Shown here: one piece after another, positions 5,481 to 12,250 of the stretch
How the letters are laid out: every line of letters starts with the position of its first letter
Position numbering within the stretch: the first letter of the stretch is position 1
Source: JACPTG01 sp964504135
Lineage (GTDB): Archaea; Nanobdellota; Nanobdellia; Woesearchaeales; UBA10216
NCBI GenBank assembly: GCA_964504135.1
Contig: CAZDCW010000037.1
Span: 1-12,943 of the forward strand
Direction: 5' to 3'
Length of the DNA: 12,943 nucleotides
Program-made: the position numbers and the translations under genes
The notes under the pieces: model-generated
What the model was told of the DNA's origin: nothing
What the model saw: only the letters and a program-made list of their open reading frames with translations
Database searches by the model: none

Positions 5481-5528
5481 GAATCCCTCTTTTTAACAGA
5501 AACGTTGAGTGTCCACCCGGGGCTATTT
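5481..5528 (+). repeat. Direct repeat R4, distal boundary of the accessory block
   Basis: 48 nt. Its last 13 bases, CCCGGGGCTATTT, equal tRNA-Gln 3' end positions 1891-1903, and 16 of 17 positions match tRNA 1887-1903. It shares 43 of 48 positions with R3 and 40 of 48 with R2. To the right the sequence returns to more G+C-rich chromosome-like DNA, so this marks the far end of the array. Confidence 0.85.
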
Positions 5529-5619
5529 CTGGTTAAATCCTTAAAGGCGCAAGGTTGCTATTCTAAGAATCACGACAACAAGCCCCACAATCAAGAAAGA
5601 AAGTTCAGCCTCAGAAAGG

Positions 5620-5627
5620 TTTAAATA
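5620..5627 (+). promoter_or_regulatory. TATA box of HTH/coiled-coil gene
   Basis: TTTAAATA predicts initiation at about 5650, after the ATG at 5645 and before the GTG at 5660. This argues for the later start. Confidence 0.55.
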
Positions 5628-5659
5628 CCATTCAGCCGACCCCAATGCAAGGGGGTATT

Positions 5660-6613
5660 GTGACACACATCATCACAGGGGTAGACAGGTTTATGCAGCT
5701 TGTTGAGGATAGGGGAAGCGTTTCCCTGAAGGAGGCCTCTGAGATTCTGGGAGTGGACCAGGATACTGTAAAGCGCTGGGCTGAGATGCTTCACTCAAAA
5801 AACAAGGTTAGGCTTAACATTGGATTTCTGGACACGGTCATATATGCAGTTGAGCCGGAAGGCGATAAGCTGGAAAGGCTCAAGTCCAGTGAGATGAGCG
5901 CAGGAATTGAGACATCTGTAGTCAGGGCAAGGAAAAGCTTTGGCGAGGCAGAGCGGATAAGGAATGAGTTCGCAAGGCTTAACCAGATAGTTGAGCCAGA
6001 GCTGGCAAGGGGCAGGAGGAATCTTGCCCAGCTTGAGCTCATTGAGGAGATTGAGGCTGAATTCTCCTCTTTCATAAAAAAGGCAATGGAGGCTATCAGG
6101 CAGGATATGCGGGAATATAGGCTTATGGTTGAGAGGCAGGTGAAGGGCGTGCAGGAGTCTGCAGGGAAAAACATTGGCGAAAAGAAGAGATTCGCACAGA
6201 TAACCAGGGATTTGCGCGAGGAAAAACAGCTTGCCAGAAAAGCGATTCATCAGAGGCAAAGGCTGATTGACAGGTTCTTAAAAGAGCAAAGGGAGGCAAG
6301 GACAAGGCCGGTTTCCCAAAGAGGCTTGGGAAGGAGGGCTGAAAGGGCCTTAAGCCAGTCCATCCGTGCCTTTGACTCAAAGCGCTCAGCTGTCTCAGCG
6401 CTTTTAAAGTCTCTTGGCCATGAGGAGGCAGACTTCAGGCATCATGTGGCTGTTCTGGAGCAGAGGCTTGGCGAAAAGACAGTTTTGGATGCAAAGGCAA
6501 GGAAGGCAAGCCTCAGGCTGCGGCACCAGCAGATTAGCATCGGCGTCATGCAGCAGATCCTTGCCCATTCAGAGGCCATGCTGCTGAAGTTCAAGGCAGG
6601 AAAGGGGCATTAG
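5660..6613 (+). CDS. HTH and coiled-coil protein, unknown function
   Basis: 317 aa from GTG at 5660. The TATA box at 5620 predicts a transcript starting near 5650, which leaves out the in-frame ATG at 5645, and AGGGGGT lies just before the GTG; the alternative start adds five residues. About residues 5-60 form a helix-turn-helix (FMQLVEDRGSVSLKEASEIL, then GVDQDTVKRWAEMLHSKNKV). The rest is almost entirely charged helix with heptad-like spacing (EAERIRNEFARLNQIVEPEL, EEKQLARKAIHQRQRLIDRF), ending in a segment with ISIGVMQQILAHSEAMLLKF. It has no signal peptide or membrane helix, so it is cytoplasmic. It could be an archaeal chromatin-, septum- or appendage-associated adaptor; I do not recognise the family. 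It is the first gene beyond the accessory block and has chromosome-like composition. Confidence 0.75.
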   Translation: MTHIITGVDRFMQLVEDRGSVSLKEASEILGVDQDTVKRWAEMLHSKNKVRLNIGFLDTVIYAVEPEGDKLERLKSSEMSAGIETSVVRARKSFGEAERIRNEFARLNQIVEPELARGRRNLAQLELIEEIEAEFSSFIKKAMEAIRQDMREYRLMVERQVKGVQESAGKNIGEKKRFAQITRDLREEKQLARKAIHQRQRLIDRFLKEQREARTRPVSQRGLGRRAERALSQSIRAFDSKRSAVSALLKSLGHEEADFRHHVAVLEQRLGEKTVLDAKARKASLRLRHQQISIGVMQQILAHSEAMLLKFKAGKGH

Positions 6614-6698
6614 ACCTGGCAAATTTTTGTAGTGCGCCATTTCCAGCCGCATCATGGCTTCTGAAGTCTCAGTGCCTGATTCCTGAAAGGTTCCTTGC

Positions 6699-6974
6699 TT
6701 AGAAAGTTATGCGGCCTGACCTGTGCGAATGTTGCTTAAAGTCGCTGGCCATGGCCTTGAAGGAATTCTCAAGATTTTCCAGTTTAGCCTCTATCTTTGC
6801 CTGGCCAACTGCAATCTTAAACAGCAATGTAAGGAAGGCTATGAAAAAGGAAAGCAGAAATTGGTCAATTGTCAGGCTCCCTCCAGCCAGCTTTACTGCA
6901 ATGTTGTAAATGAGAAACAACGCCAACAGCGCCGCTACAGACTTAAACACAAGATCAGGGGTTATCCTAATCAC
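6699..6974 (-). CDS. Small two-helix membrane protein
   Basis: 91 aa from GTG at 6974. This start is preferred over upstream ones because GGAGGTG lies 8 nt before it and the GTG overlaps the upstream gene's stop as GTGA (6971-6974), a classic coupling junction. Two hydrophobic helices (VAALLALFLIYNIAVKLA and FLLSFFIAFLTLLFKIAVG) are followed by an amphipathic tail (KIEAKLENLENSFKAMASDF) that could form a coiled coil at the membrane surface. Family and role are unknown. It is co-transcribed with the 41-aa membrane peptide gene upstream, so the two products may form one complex. Confidence 0.7.
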   Translation of the reverse strand: MIRITPDLVFKSVAALLALFLIYNIAVKLAGGSLTIDQFLLSFFIAFLTLLFKIAVGQAKIEAKLENLENSFKAMASDFKQHSHRSGRITF

Positions 6975-7096
6975 GCCAAAAGCACCTCCTTCATCCAATA
7001 TATGAGGATCAGAACCCATAGGACGAATAATAGGGTATTGAAAGGGTCGCAAAAGTATTCCTTGAAGCCTTCAAATCTCACTATTTTGTTTATCAT
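6971..7096 (-). CDS. 41-aa single-pass membrane protein
   Basis: Start ATG at 7096 is set by TTTATTAA on the minus strand exactly 30 nt upstream (7126-7119); a longer frame to 7204 would overrun this promoter. The product has a short polar N terminus (MINKIVRFEGFKEYFCD) and one hydrophobic helix (TLLFVLWVLILIYWM) close to the C terminus. The stop overlaps the next gene's start as GTGA. It is too short to assign; it is probably a small subunit acting with the 91-aa partner. Confidence 0.65.
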   Translation of the reverse strand: MINKIVRFEGFKEYFCDPFNTLLFVLWVLILIYWMKEVLLA

Positions 7097-7118
7097 GGCA
7101 CGGGACAGTGTCTTCTCC

Positions 7119-7126
7119 TTAATAAA
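7119..7126 (-). promoter_or_regulatory. TATA box of small membrane operon
   Basis: TTTATTAA on the minus strand, exactly 30 nt before ATG 7096. It drives the leftward two-gene unit and is divergent from the zinc-ribbon gene promoter. Confidence 0.65.
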
Positions 7127-7216
7127 ACTATACGTGTTTATTGCGACAGGCGTTGGCTGGCTCGTCATCCGCGGCGCTATAATGACGGCAAGCCCCTTTT
7201 GCATTCCCAGGCAAAA

Positions 7217-7224
7217 TTTATATA
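7217..7224 (+). promoter_or_regulatory. TATA box of zinc-ribbon gene
   Basis: TTTATATA exactly 30 nt before ATG 7247. This decides against an in-frame start at 7199, which lies upstream of the promoter. Confidence 0.75.
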
Positions 7225-7246
7225 TCTATTCAGCGCGGTTTTTTCC

Positions 7247-7675
7247 ATGCCCCTGCAAAAGCCCGAATCAGTGGACGAGTGCGTCTATTTCACCCAGCGA
7301 ACCCTGGGCGACAGGCAGCAGGGCTATGCTATGGTATGGGTGTTCAGGCAGCACTGCCCGAAGTGCAAAAAGGGGATTATGGGCAAGCCCAGGGGCAAGG
7401 ACGGTTCTGTAAAGGTAAGGGCCAAGGAATATGAATGCCCTGAATGCCATCTTATTGTTCCGAAACAGGAATATGAGGAGACTCTCACGGCCAATGTCGA
7501 GTACACATGCCCTGCCTGCTCCTTCAATGGCGAGAAACAAGTGCCTTTCAAGAGAAAGAAAGTTGAGGGAGTTGATACCTTACGGGTTCAGTGCGACAGG
7601 TGCAAGGCCAGCATTGATATCACCAAGAAGATGAAGGACAGGAAGGCTAAGGAGTCATTTAGCGAGGACGATTAG
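7247..7675 (+). CDS. Double zinc-ribbon protein
   Basis: 142 aa, leaderless start at ATG 7247. Four CxxC knuckles occur in two pairs: Cys37/Cys40 (CPKC) with Cys64/Cys67 (CPEC), and Cys88/Cys91 (CPAC) with Cys116/Cys119 (CDRC). Each pair should bind one zinc ion as a ribbon, with a basic hairpin (GKPRGKDGSVKVRAKEYE) between the knuckles of the first. The C terminus is highly charged (KKMKDRKAKESFSEDD). Zinc ribbons of this kind usually bind nucleic acid or act as small subunits in transcription or translation complexes, but no named family is recognised and no catalytic motif is seen. It stands as a single transcription unit. Confidence 0.8.
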   Translation: MPLQKPESVDECVYFTQRTLGDRQQGYAMVWVFRQHCPKCKKGIMGKPRGKDGSVKVRAKEYECPECHLIVPKQEYEETLTANVEYTCPACSFNGEKQVPFKRKKVEGVDTLRVQCDRCKASIDITKKMKDRKAKESFSEDD

Positions 7676-7687
7676 GCTGCCATAAAA

Positions 7688-7695
7688 TTTTTAAA
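7688..7695 (+). promoter_or_regulatory. TATA box of 94-aa hypothetical gene
   Basis: TTTTTAAA exactly 30 nt upstream of ATG 7718. The T-rich run just after the previous gene may also help terminate it. Confidence 0.55.
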
Positions 7696-7717
7696 GCTCA
7701 TAAATAGTCCAAACAAT

Positions 7718-8002
7718 ATGTCTATCCTTGATGATGCGTGGGCGATTTTTATGGATGTGGCTGGCGTAAAAATACAACGAATGGAGTTGCTGGAGCGGGT
7801 TATAACTTCTGAATGGCGGCCTTTGGATTTAGCTGCTGCGGAAAGGCTGCCGAACAATGGGTGGGTTTCTTTTGCGCGGTATGGCATTCCAGAGGAGCCG
7901 AATGCAGGGCAGGCTGATGATGCCCTTGGAGCTTACTTTGCTGGCAGGGGCAGGCATTGGAAAATCATTGCACAAGACCTGGGTTCAGATTACAGGGACT
8001 GA
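7718..8002 (+). CDS. Hypothetical small acidic protein
   Basis: 94 aa, leaderless start supported by the TATA box at -30. It has an amphipathic N-terminal helix (LDDAWAIFMDVAGVKIQRME) and a central segment with SEWRPLDLAAAERLPNNGWV, then a Gly- and Asp-rich C-terminal part. It has no membrane helix, signal peptide, cysteines or catalytic motif that I can name. It lies 44 nt upstream of the MetRS start with a separate promoter between them, so the two are not clearly one operon. Function unknown. Confidence 0.6.
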   Translation: MSILDDAWAIFMDVAGVKIQRMELLERVITSEWRPLDLAAAERLPNNGWVSFARYGIPEEPNAGQADDALGAYFAGRGRHWKIIAQDLGSDYRD

Positions 8003-8016
8003 CTTCTGGCAAACTA

Positions 8017-8024
8017 TTTATATG
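8017..8024 (+). promoter_or_regulatory. TATA box of MetRS gene
   Basis: TTTATATG exactly 30 nt upstream of ATG 8047. It rules out the in-frame GTG at 8032. Confidence 0.7.
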
Positions 8025-8046
8025 ACGCTTAGTGCCCCTGTCTGCC

Positions 8047-10100
8047 ATGGTTAAGACTCTTGTCACAGCAGCTTTGCCGTATGCCAACGGCTCCATACAC
8101 CTCGGCCACATGGTGGAGTACATCCAGGCTGATGCGTATGTAAGGTTCCTCAGGTCAACTGGCGAAAATGTAATCTTCATCTGTGCTGATGACACCCACG
8201 GCTCTCCCATTGAGATAAACGCAAGGAAGCAGGGCATCTCCCCTGAGGAGCTGATAAAGAGGTATTATGATGAGCACAGGAAGGATTTTGCTGATTTTCT
8301 GGTTTCGTTTGACAACTATTACACAACCAACAGCCCAGAGAACAAGAAGTTCAGCGACTTTTTCTTTCTCAAGCTTAAGGAAAAGGGGCATATTATTCAG
8401 AAGGATGTTGAGCTCACCTATTGCGGCAAGTGCGCAAGGTTCCTCCCGGACAGGTATGTGAAAGGCCGCTGCCCAAAATGCAGCGCCCCTGACCAGTATG
8501 GGGACGTCTGCGAAAAGTGCCATTCTGCCTACAGGACCACTGACCTGATTGAGCCTTACTGCGCGGTGTGTGGCAGCAAGCCTGCAAGGCGCTCCTCAAG
8601 GCATTACTTCTTCAGGCTGGCTGATTTTTCAGGCAGGCTTGAGCAATGGCTGAAGTTGAACGGACTTCTTCAGGATGAGGCAAGGAACTCTGTCCTTGAC
8701 TGGGTTGAGAAGGGGCTTGAGGACTGGGACATAACCCGCGACGGGCCATATTTCGGGTTCCTCATCCCCGGCGAGACGGACAAGTATTATTATGTGTGGC
8801 TTGACGCGCCTATCGGCTACATTTCAAGCACAGAGAACCTTACCCATGACGCAGCAGCCTACTGGCAGGGCAAGGACTCAAGGATTGTCCATTTCATAGG
8901 CAAGGACATAATTTACTTCCATTACCTTTTCTGGCCTGCCATGCTTATGGGCGTTGATTATAACCTTCCCACTGCCATCCGCACCCACGGCTTCCTGACT
9001 GTAAGCGGGGAAAAAATGTCAAAGAGCCGGGGCACCTTCATCACTGCCCGCGAATATCTTAACCAGCAGGAGCCAGAGTTCCTCCGCTTTTACTTTGCCG
9101 CCAACCTTGGGAAAAGCATGGCTGACATTGACCTTGACTTTGATGACTTCAGGAACAAGGTCAATTCAGAGCTTGTGGACAACCTTGCAAACTTTGTTTA
9201 CAGGGTCCTAAGCTTTGTCAACAACAACATGGATTCCAGGCTGGGAACCCCTGCGGCCGAGAAAAAGCTGACTGAGGACCTGGAAGCGAAGTTCCAGGAA
9301 GCAAGGGAGCATTATTCAAGCTACAATCTAAGGGAGGCGGTCAGGACAATCCTTGAGATAAGCTCCATGGGAAACCAGTACTTCCAGGAAAAGAAGCCCT
9401 GGCAGTTCATCAGGCAGGACAGGAAAAAAGCGGTGGCCGCTGTGACCTATGCCGCCAACATAGTCAGGAACCTGTCAATCCTCATCGCCCCTGTCCTGCC
9501 AAGGTTCGCAGAGCGGGTCCAGAAGCAGATGCTGCTTGAAAGCCCAAGCTTCGGCGATTTGGGCTTTTCAATGAAAAACAGGGAGATTGGCAAGGCCAGA
9601 ATTGTATTCTCAAGGATGGAAGGCCAAATCCTGAAGGCCAGGACTTTCCCTCTTGCCCTGAAAGTTGGCAGCATACTTTCAGCTGAGGAGCATCCATCTG
9701 CCGACAAGCTTTATGTGCTTCAGGTGGACCTCGGAGGCGAGCAGCGGCAGCTGGTTGCAGGGCTCAGGCCTTACTACAGGAAGGAGCAGCTGGTCGGCAC
9801 TCACATAGTGGTGGTAGCCAACCTTAAGCCTGCGGTCATCCGGGGCGTAGCCAGCCAGGGCATGCTTCTCGCGGGTGATGATGGCCGCGGCCCGTGCTTC
9901 TTGAGCCTGTTGGCGCAAAGGCAGGGGACTTGGTTTCAGCTGAAGGATTTACCACGGCCTCTGATGAGATTACCATTGAGGAGTTTGGCAGGCTTGGGCT
10001 TTCAGTGCAGAACAGAAGGCCTGTGTTTGAAGGCGTGCCCTTGCGGACAGAGAAGGGTGAGGTGCTCTGCAAGGTTCCTGATGGCGCCAGGGTGAAGTAG
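8047..10100 (+). CDS. metG: Methionyl-tRNA synthetase, with apparent frameshift near the C terminus
   Basis: Class I synthetase that charges tRNA-Met with methionine using ATP. HLGH (residues 18-21) and KMSKS (323-327) are the ATP-binding signatures. Four CxxC knuckles at 126/129, 142/145, 155/158 and 172/175 give a two-zinc connective peptide. An anticodon-binding helical domain follows, then from about residue 534 an EMAP/OB tRNA-binding domain (FPLALKVGSILSAEEHPSAD), ending in the expected RGVASQGMLLAGDD. After about residue 615 the frame breaks: the true continuation (VLLEPVGAKAGD) is in the -1 frame from 9894 and ends at 10100, while the original frame reads unlikely sequence to 10095. 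One missing C in the run at 9891-9893 explains it. Corrected length is about 684 aa, normal for the family. A sequencing or assembly error is more likely than a real mutation in an essential gene. Leaderless start. Confidence 0.95.
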
Positions 10101-10149
10101 GGCAACGGCCCCATCCTGCCTGCTGCCACAAAATGTCTAAGGAGAAATG

Positions 10150-10157
10150 TTTATATA
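10150..10157 (+). promoter_or_regulatory. TATA box of 109-aa membrane protein gene
   Basis: TTTATATA predicts initiation near 10180, leaving a leader of about 12 nt with GAGGT (10184-10188) before ATG 10192. It is therefore probably a leadered transcript. Confidence 0.65.
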
Positions 10158-10191
10158 GCCCTAATCCGAATTTTGCCTCAAAAGAGGTTTT

Positions 10192-10521
10192 ATGCTGGGC
10201 CAGCTTTCAGAGGGTTTCAGGAAGGTGACATTCTTTGAGAAGGCTGTCCTGATAATAGGCCTTGCCACCATCGCGGTCGGCTTTTACCTGATCCAGCAGG
10301 TTTTCAGGATTGACCAGAAGCTGAGCTGGCTTATGCTCATCGCCATTTTCAGCTGGCTTTCCCTGCTTATTCTGATTATCATTTCAAGCCTTAATGCCGA
10401 TGTCAAGGAGGAGCTGTCCGATGTGATTAGGGAGAGCGCGAATGAGACCAGGCTCCTGAAGGAGATTACCCATGAGCTTCTTGATGAAATCAGGCTCCTA
10501 AGGAAGGTTTTCAAGAAGTGA
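10192..10521 (+). CDS. Small two-helix membrane protein with charged tail
   Basis: 109 aa. Two hydrophobic helices (FFEKAVLIIGLATIAVGFYL and SWLMLIAIFSWLSLLILIII) are joined by a short basic loop (RIDQK), followed by a 45-residue amphipathic helix rich in Glu, Leu and Arg (VKEELSDVIRESANETRLLK) likely to form a coiled coil in the cytoplasm. The architecture resembles the 91-aa protein encoded at 6699-6974: two helices followed by a charged tail. No family recognised. It is convergent with the hydrolase gene, the two stops overlapping by 11 nt. Confidence 0.7.
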   Translation: MLGQLSEGFRKVTFFEKAVLIIGLATIAVGFYLIQQVFRIDQKLSWLMLIAIFSWLSLLILIIISSLNADVKEELSDVIRESANETRLLKEITHELLDEIRLLRKVFKK

Positions 10522-11047
10522 AGAGCTTTTTGATTCTCTTTTTGTGAAATTCATAGACCAGCCATCCTGTAAGCAGCGCTGCATCAAGTCCAGCGAGAAG
10601 CGTAAACTCGTACATGGCTCCTGAGCCTGCAGCGGGCACAAGGAGGCTTATCAGGTTAAGGCCGTAACTCTGGCTGCTCAGCGGGAAGAAAAGCGGAACA
10701 CCGCCTTTCATCAGCCCGTCCAGAATAATATGGCTCAGGCTGCCTGCAGCGAAGCCCAGCAGATAAGCGTTGTTCTGCCTGATTGCCCCCAGCAGGAAGA
10801 AAACAGCCACCGCCGCGAGGGGAACAATCAGCGAGTGCGTGACTGTCCGGTGAATGTTCTCCATGCTTACCTGGCTAAACTGGGAGAGCAGCAGGAATAC
10901 AGGCACGTCAAGGTCAGGAAGCAGGCCGCTTATGCCTATGAAAAGAACCATGCCCTTGCTGATGTGCTTCCTGCCCCATCTTGTGTAATCCCTCAGGACA
11001 CTGGCGAGGAACAGGGGAATAAGCACGTGTGCTGCAGCCAAGGGCAT
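10511..11047 (-). CDS. YdjM/DUF457-like membrane-bound metal-dependent hydrolase
   Basis: 178 aa from ATG 11047. TTTTAATA begins exactly 30 nt upstream, whereas the GTG at 11065 would sit only about 12 nt from the box. Family hallmarks are His7 at the N terminus, LPDLD (Asp45, Asp47), the paired histidines in HRTVTHS (His66, His71) and GSLSHIILD (His106, Asp110), all at the membrane edge and likely to bind metal. Four or five membrane helices separate them. Members are related to the LexA-induced E. coli YdjM group and to phospholipase C-like hydrolases; the substrate is unproven, perhaps a lipid. The basic C terminus (HKKRIKKLF) would be cytoplasmic. Single gene with its own promoter. Confidence 0.85.
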   Translation of the reverse strand: MPLAAAHVLIPLFLASVLRDYTRWGRKHISKGMVLFIGISGLLPDLDVPVFLLLSQFSQVSMENIHRTVTHSLIVPLAAVAVFFLLGAIRQNNAYLLGFAAGSLSHIILDGLMKGGVPLFFPLSSQSYGLNLISLLVPAAGSGAMYEFTLLAGLDAALLTGWLVYEFHKKRIKKLFTS

Positions 11048-11069
11048 CTGAATACGCTCTGCCACACTA

Positions 11070-11077
11070 TATTAAAA
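11070..11077 (-). promoter_or_regulatory. TATA box of membrane hydrolase gene
   Basis: TTTTAATA on the minus strand exactly 30 nt before ATG 11047. It lies in the gap after the Dph2 gene. Confidence 0.65.
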
Positions 11078-11097
11078 TCTATCTGCATTAATACTGC

Positions 11098-11820
11098 CTA
11101 AGCAGTCCTTGTATACAGAGGGTATGGATATTTCTTCGCAGCCTTCTGTTCAGGGGTAAGGCCTGCCATTATTTCCTCGATATTCACAACAGGCTTGTCA
11201 AACTTTTCCCAGTCCTCCATCAGCCTCGGGCAGGCAGTGTTCACATAGCATTCTACAAAGGTGAAATTCGCCAGCTCTGAAAAGTCCACTGTGTCGGATA
11301 CGAGCAGGTAGTACTGCTTATCAGGGTATATCCTCTTCAGCGCCTCCACAACCCTGTTGTGCATCTGCCCTGGCTTGGTTGAAACAAGGACGCCTATCTC
11401 TGTTGAGTGGAGGAACTTCAGCAGGGCAGCCTTCCTCCTTTTTTCAAACCTTTCCGCGTCGCCCATGTCCATCTTCTGGAAGTGCCTGTTTAGCGGGTCA
11501 TAGATGAAGACGTCTTTCCCAAGCTGGAATATGCCCCTTGGATGGAATCTTCCTGTGCCGATAAAGAGCACAGCTTCCATTGATGGCTCTGTTTCGGCAG
11601 GAAAATCGCAGCCGTACATCTGGCCCTGGTATTTTGAATGGTAGCCTTTCAGAACAGTGACCGTCCTTCCTGATTTCTCGAGCTGCTGCCTAACGCCTTC
11701 CAGCCTGTGCAGGTGCTGGATATTGGTAATAAGCCCAACATTGAGGGGGAGCTGCCTTATGCTCTCTTCAGGAAGCAGTATTTCAAGGTTTGACTTTGCC
11801 GGGATAAAATAGGTTTTCAT
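11098..11820 (-). CDS. dph2: Short Dph2-type diphthamide synthase lacking N-terminal domain
   Basis: 240 aa. Archaeal Dph2 makes the first step of diphthamide on elongation factor 2, transferring the 3-amino-3-carboxypropyl group of SAM with a [4Fe-4S] cluster held by one cysteine from each of three domains. Here domains 2 and 3 are recognisable: GCDF with Cys71, and CYVNTACPRLMED with Cys197, 126 residues apart, close to the spacing of the second and third ligands in the P. horikoshii enzyme (Cys163 and Cys287, from memory). Domain 1 and its cysteine are absent; a usual archaeal Dph2 is about 330-340 aa. The gene starts 2 nt after the eS8 stop, so the missing part was not lost to a local frameshift. 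It is co-transcribed with eS8, fitting a translation-related role. Whether it still binds a full cluster is doubtful. Confidence 0.85.
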   Translation of the reverse strand: MKTYFIPAKSNLEILLPEESIRQLPLNVGLITNIQHLHRLEGVRQQLEKSGRTVTVLKGYHSKYQGQMYGCDFPAETEPSMEAVLFIGTGRFHPRGIFQLGKDVFIYDPLNRHFQKMDMGDAERFEKRRKAALLKFLHSTEIGVLVSTKPGQMHNRVVEALKRIYPDKQYYLLVSDTVDFSELANFTFVECYVNTACPRLMEDWEKFDKPVVNIEEIMAGLTPEQKAAKKYPYPLYTRTA

Positions 11821-11822
11821 TA

Positions 11823-12200
11823 CTAGTTTATAAGAACAGCGTTGACTGCCCCTTCCTGGCCTGGCCTGTTCGTGACTCTTGCTTTTCCCAACTCGGTCTC
11901 AATTACCGTTCCCTTCGTGATTATATTCCGCCTTATGAAGTGCTTGCTTGCAGGATTGTCCGCAACTGTCCTGATTTTGACTGCCTTGTAGGTTTTTGTC
12001 TTTGGGTCAAGCAGGTTCACTGTGTCTGCCCTCAGCAGCTTTGCCTTCAGGGCTCCGCCTTTCAGCCGCACTGCCTTCAGGAACCTTTCGCCGACCCTTG
12101 TGAATGTCGGCTCGCTGCCTGTCTCATGCAGCCTCTTGCCCCTGGCCTTCTTATACCTTGAGCCGCTTGGGCTTCTCCTTGACCTGTGCTGTGTTAACAT
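11823..12200 (-). CDS. rps8e: Ribosomal protein eS8
   Basis: 125 aa, the normal length of the archaeal protein. The basic N terminus (RSRRSPSGSRYKKARGKR), a middle with AKLLRADTVNLLDPKTKTYK, and the C-terminal ITKGTVIETELGKARVTNRP and GAVNAVLIN are diagnostic for eS8 of the small subunit. The ATG at 12200 is supported by a TATA box 30-31 nt upstream on the minus strand, and a 13-bp palindrome (12207-12219) lies between box and start. It is first in an operon with the short Dph2 gene. Confidence 0.96.
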   Translation of the reverse strand: MLTQHRSRRSPSGSRYKKARGKRLHETGSEPTFTRVGERFLKAVRLKGGALKAKLLRADTVNLLDPKTKTYKAVKIRTVADNPASKHFIRRNIITKGTVIETELGKARVTNRPGQEGAVNAVLIN

Positions 12201-12206
12201 TGAAGG

Positions 12207-12219
12207 CCGGGTAACCCGG
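12207..12219. promoter_or_regulatory. 13-bp palindrome at the eS8 promoter (putative operator)
   Basis: CCGGGT-A-ACCCGG is a perfect inverted repeat around one base. It lies 7-19 bp upstream of the eS8 start, between TATA box and start codon, where a bound protein would block initiation. Function is inference; G+C-rich palindromes can occur by chance. Confidence 0.35.
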
Positions 12220-12223
12220 AGGG

Positions 12224-12231
12224 TTTATAAT
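12224..12231. promoter_or_regulatory. Shared TATA box between eS8 and a 48-aa ORF
   Basis: Reads TTTATAAT on the plus strand and ATTATAAA on the minus strand. The minus-strand reading is at the usual -30/-31 distance from the eS8 ATG (12200); the plus-strand reading is 27 nt from the ATG at 12251. It is surely the eS8 promoter and possibly bidirectional. Confidence 0.6.
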
Positions 12232-12250
12232 GCTTGCGGAAGAGGGCGGC

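Larger units (their letters stand above)
4320..5528. mobile_element. Cassette C (HEPN/MNT module)
   Basis: Lies between repeats R3 and R4. It contains one leftward two-gene operon with its own promoter and operators, an architecture known from archaeal HEPN-MNT toxin-antitoxin loci. No recombinase is present. Mobility is inferred from the flanking repeats. Confidence 0.65.

Noticed and set aside
2650..5528. CRISPR array reading of the three repeats
   Set aside because: Spacing is 1.2-1.6 kb with genes between, not spacers, and the repeats are not identical.
2650..5528. Classical integron attC sites
   Set aside because: There are no clear paired R and L boxes forming a long imperfect hairpin, and the conserved end is the tRNA 3' end, which points to tRNA-targeting tyrosine recombination. 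The R2 AGCCCC/GGGGCT pairing alone is not enough.
7097..7204. N-terminal extension of the 41-aa membrane protein
   Set aside because: It overlaps the leftward TATA box at 7119-7126, which is exactly 30 nt from the internal ATG at 7096.
6723..7412. Long rightward open frame of 229 codons
   Set aside because: It runs antisense to the coupled small membrane genes and then out of frame through the zinc-ribbon gene; it has no promoter at its start and a poor amino-acid pattern.
9880..9900. Programmed ribosomal frameshift in MetRS
   Set aside because: There is no slippery heptamer or evident downstream structure, and the family is not known to use recoding; a missing C in a C-run is simpler.
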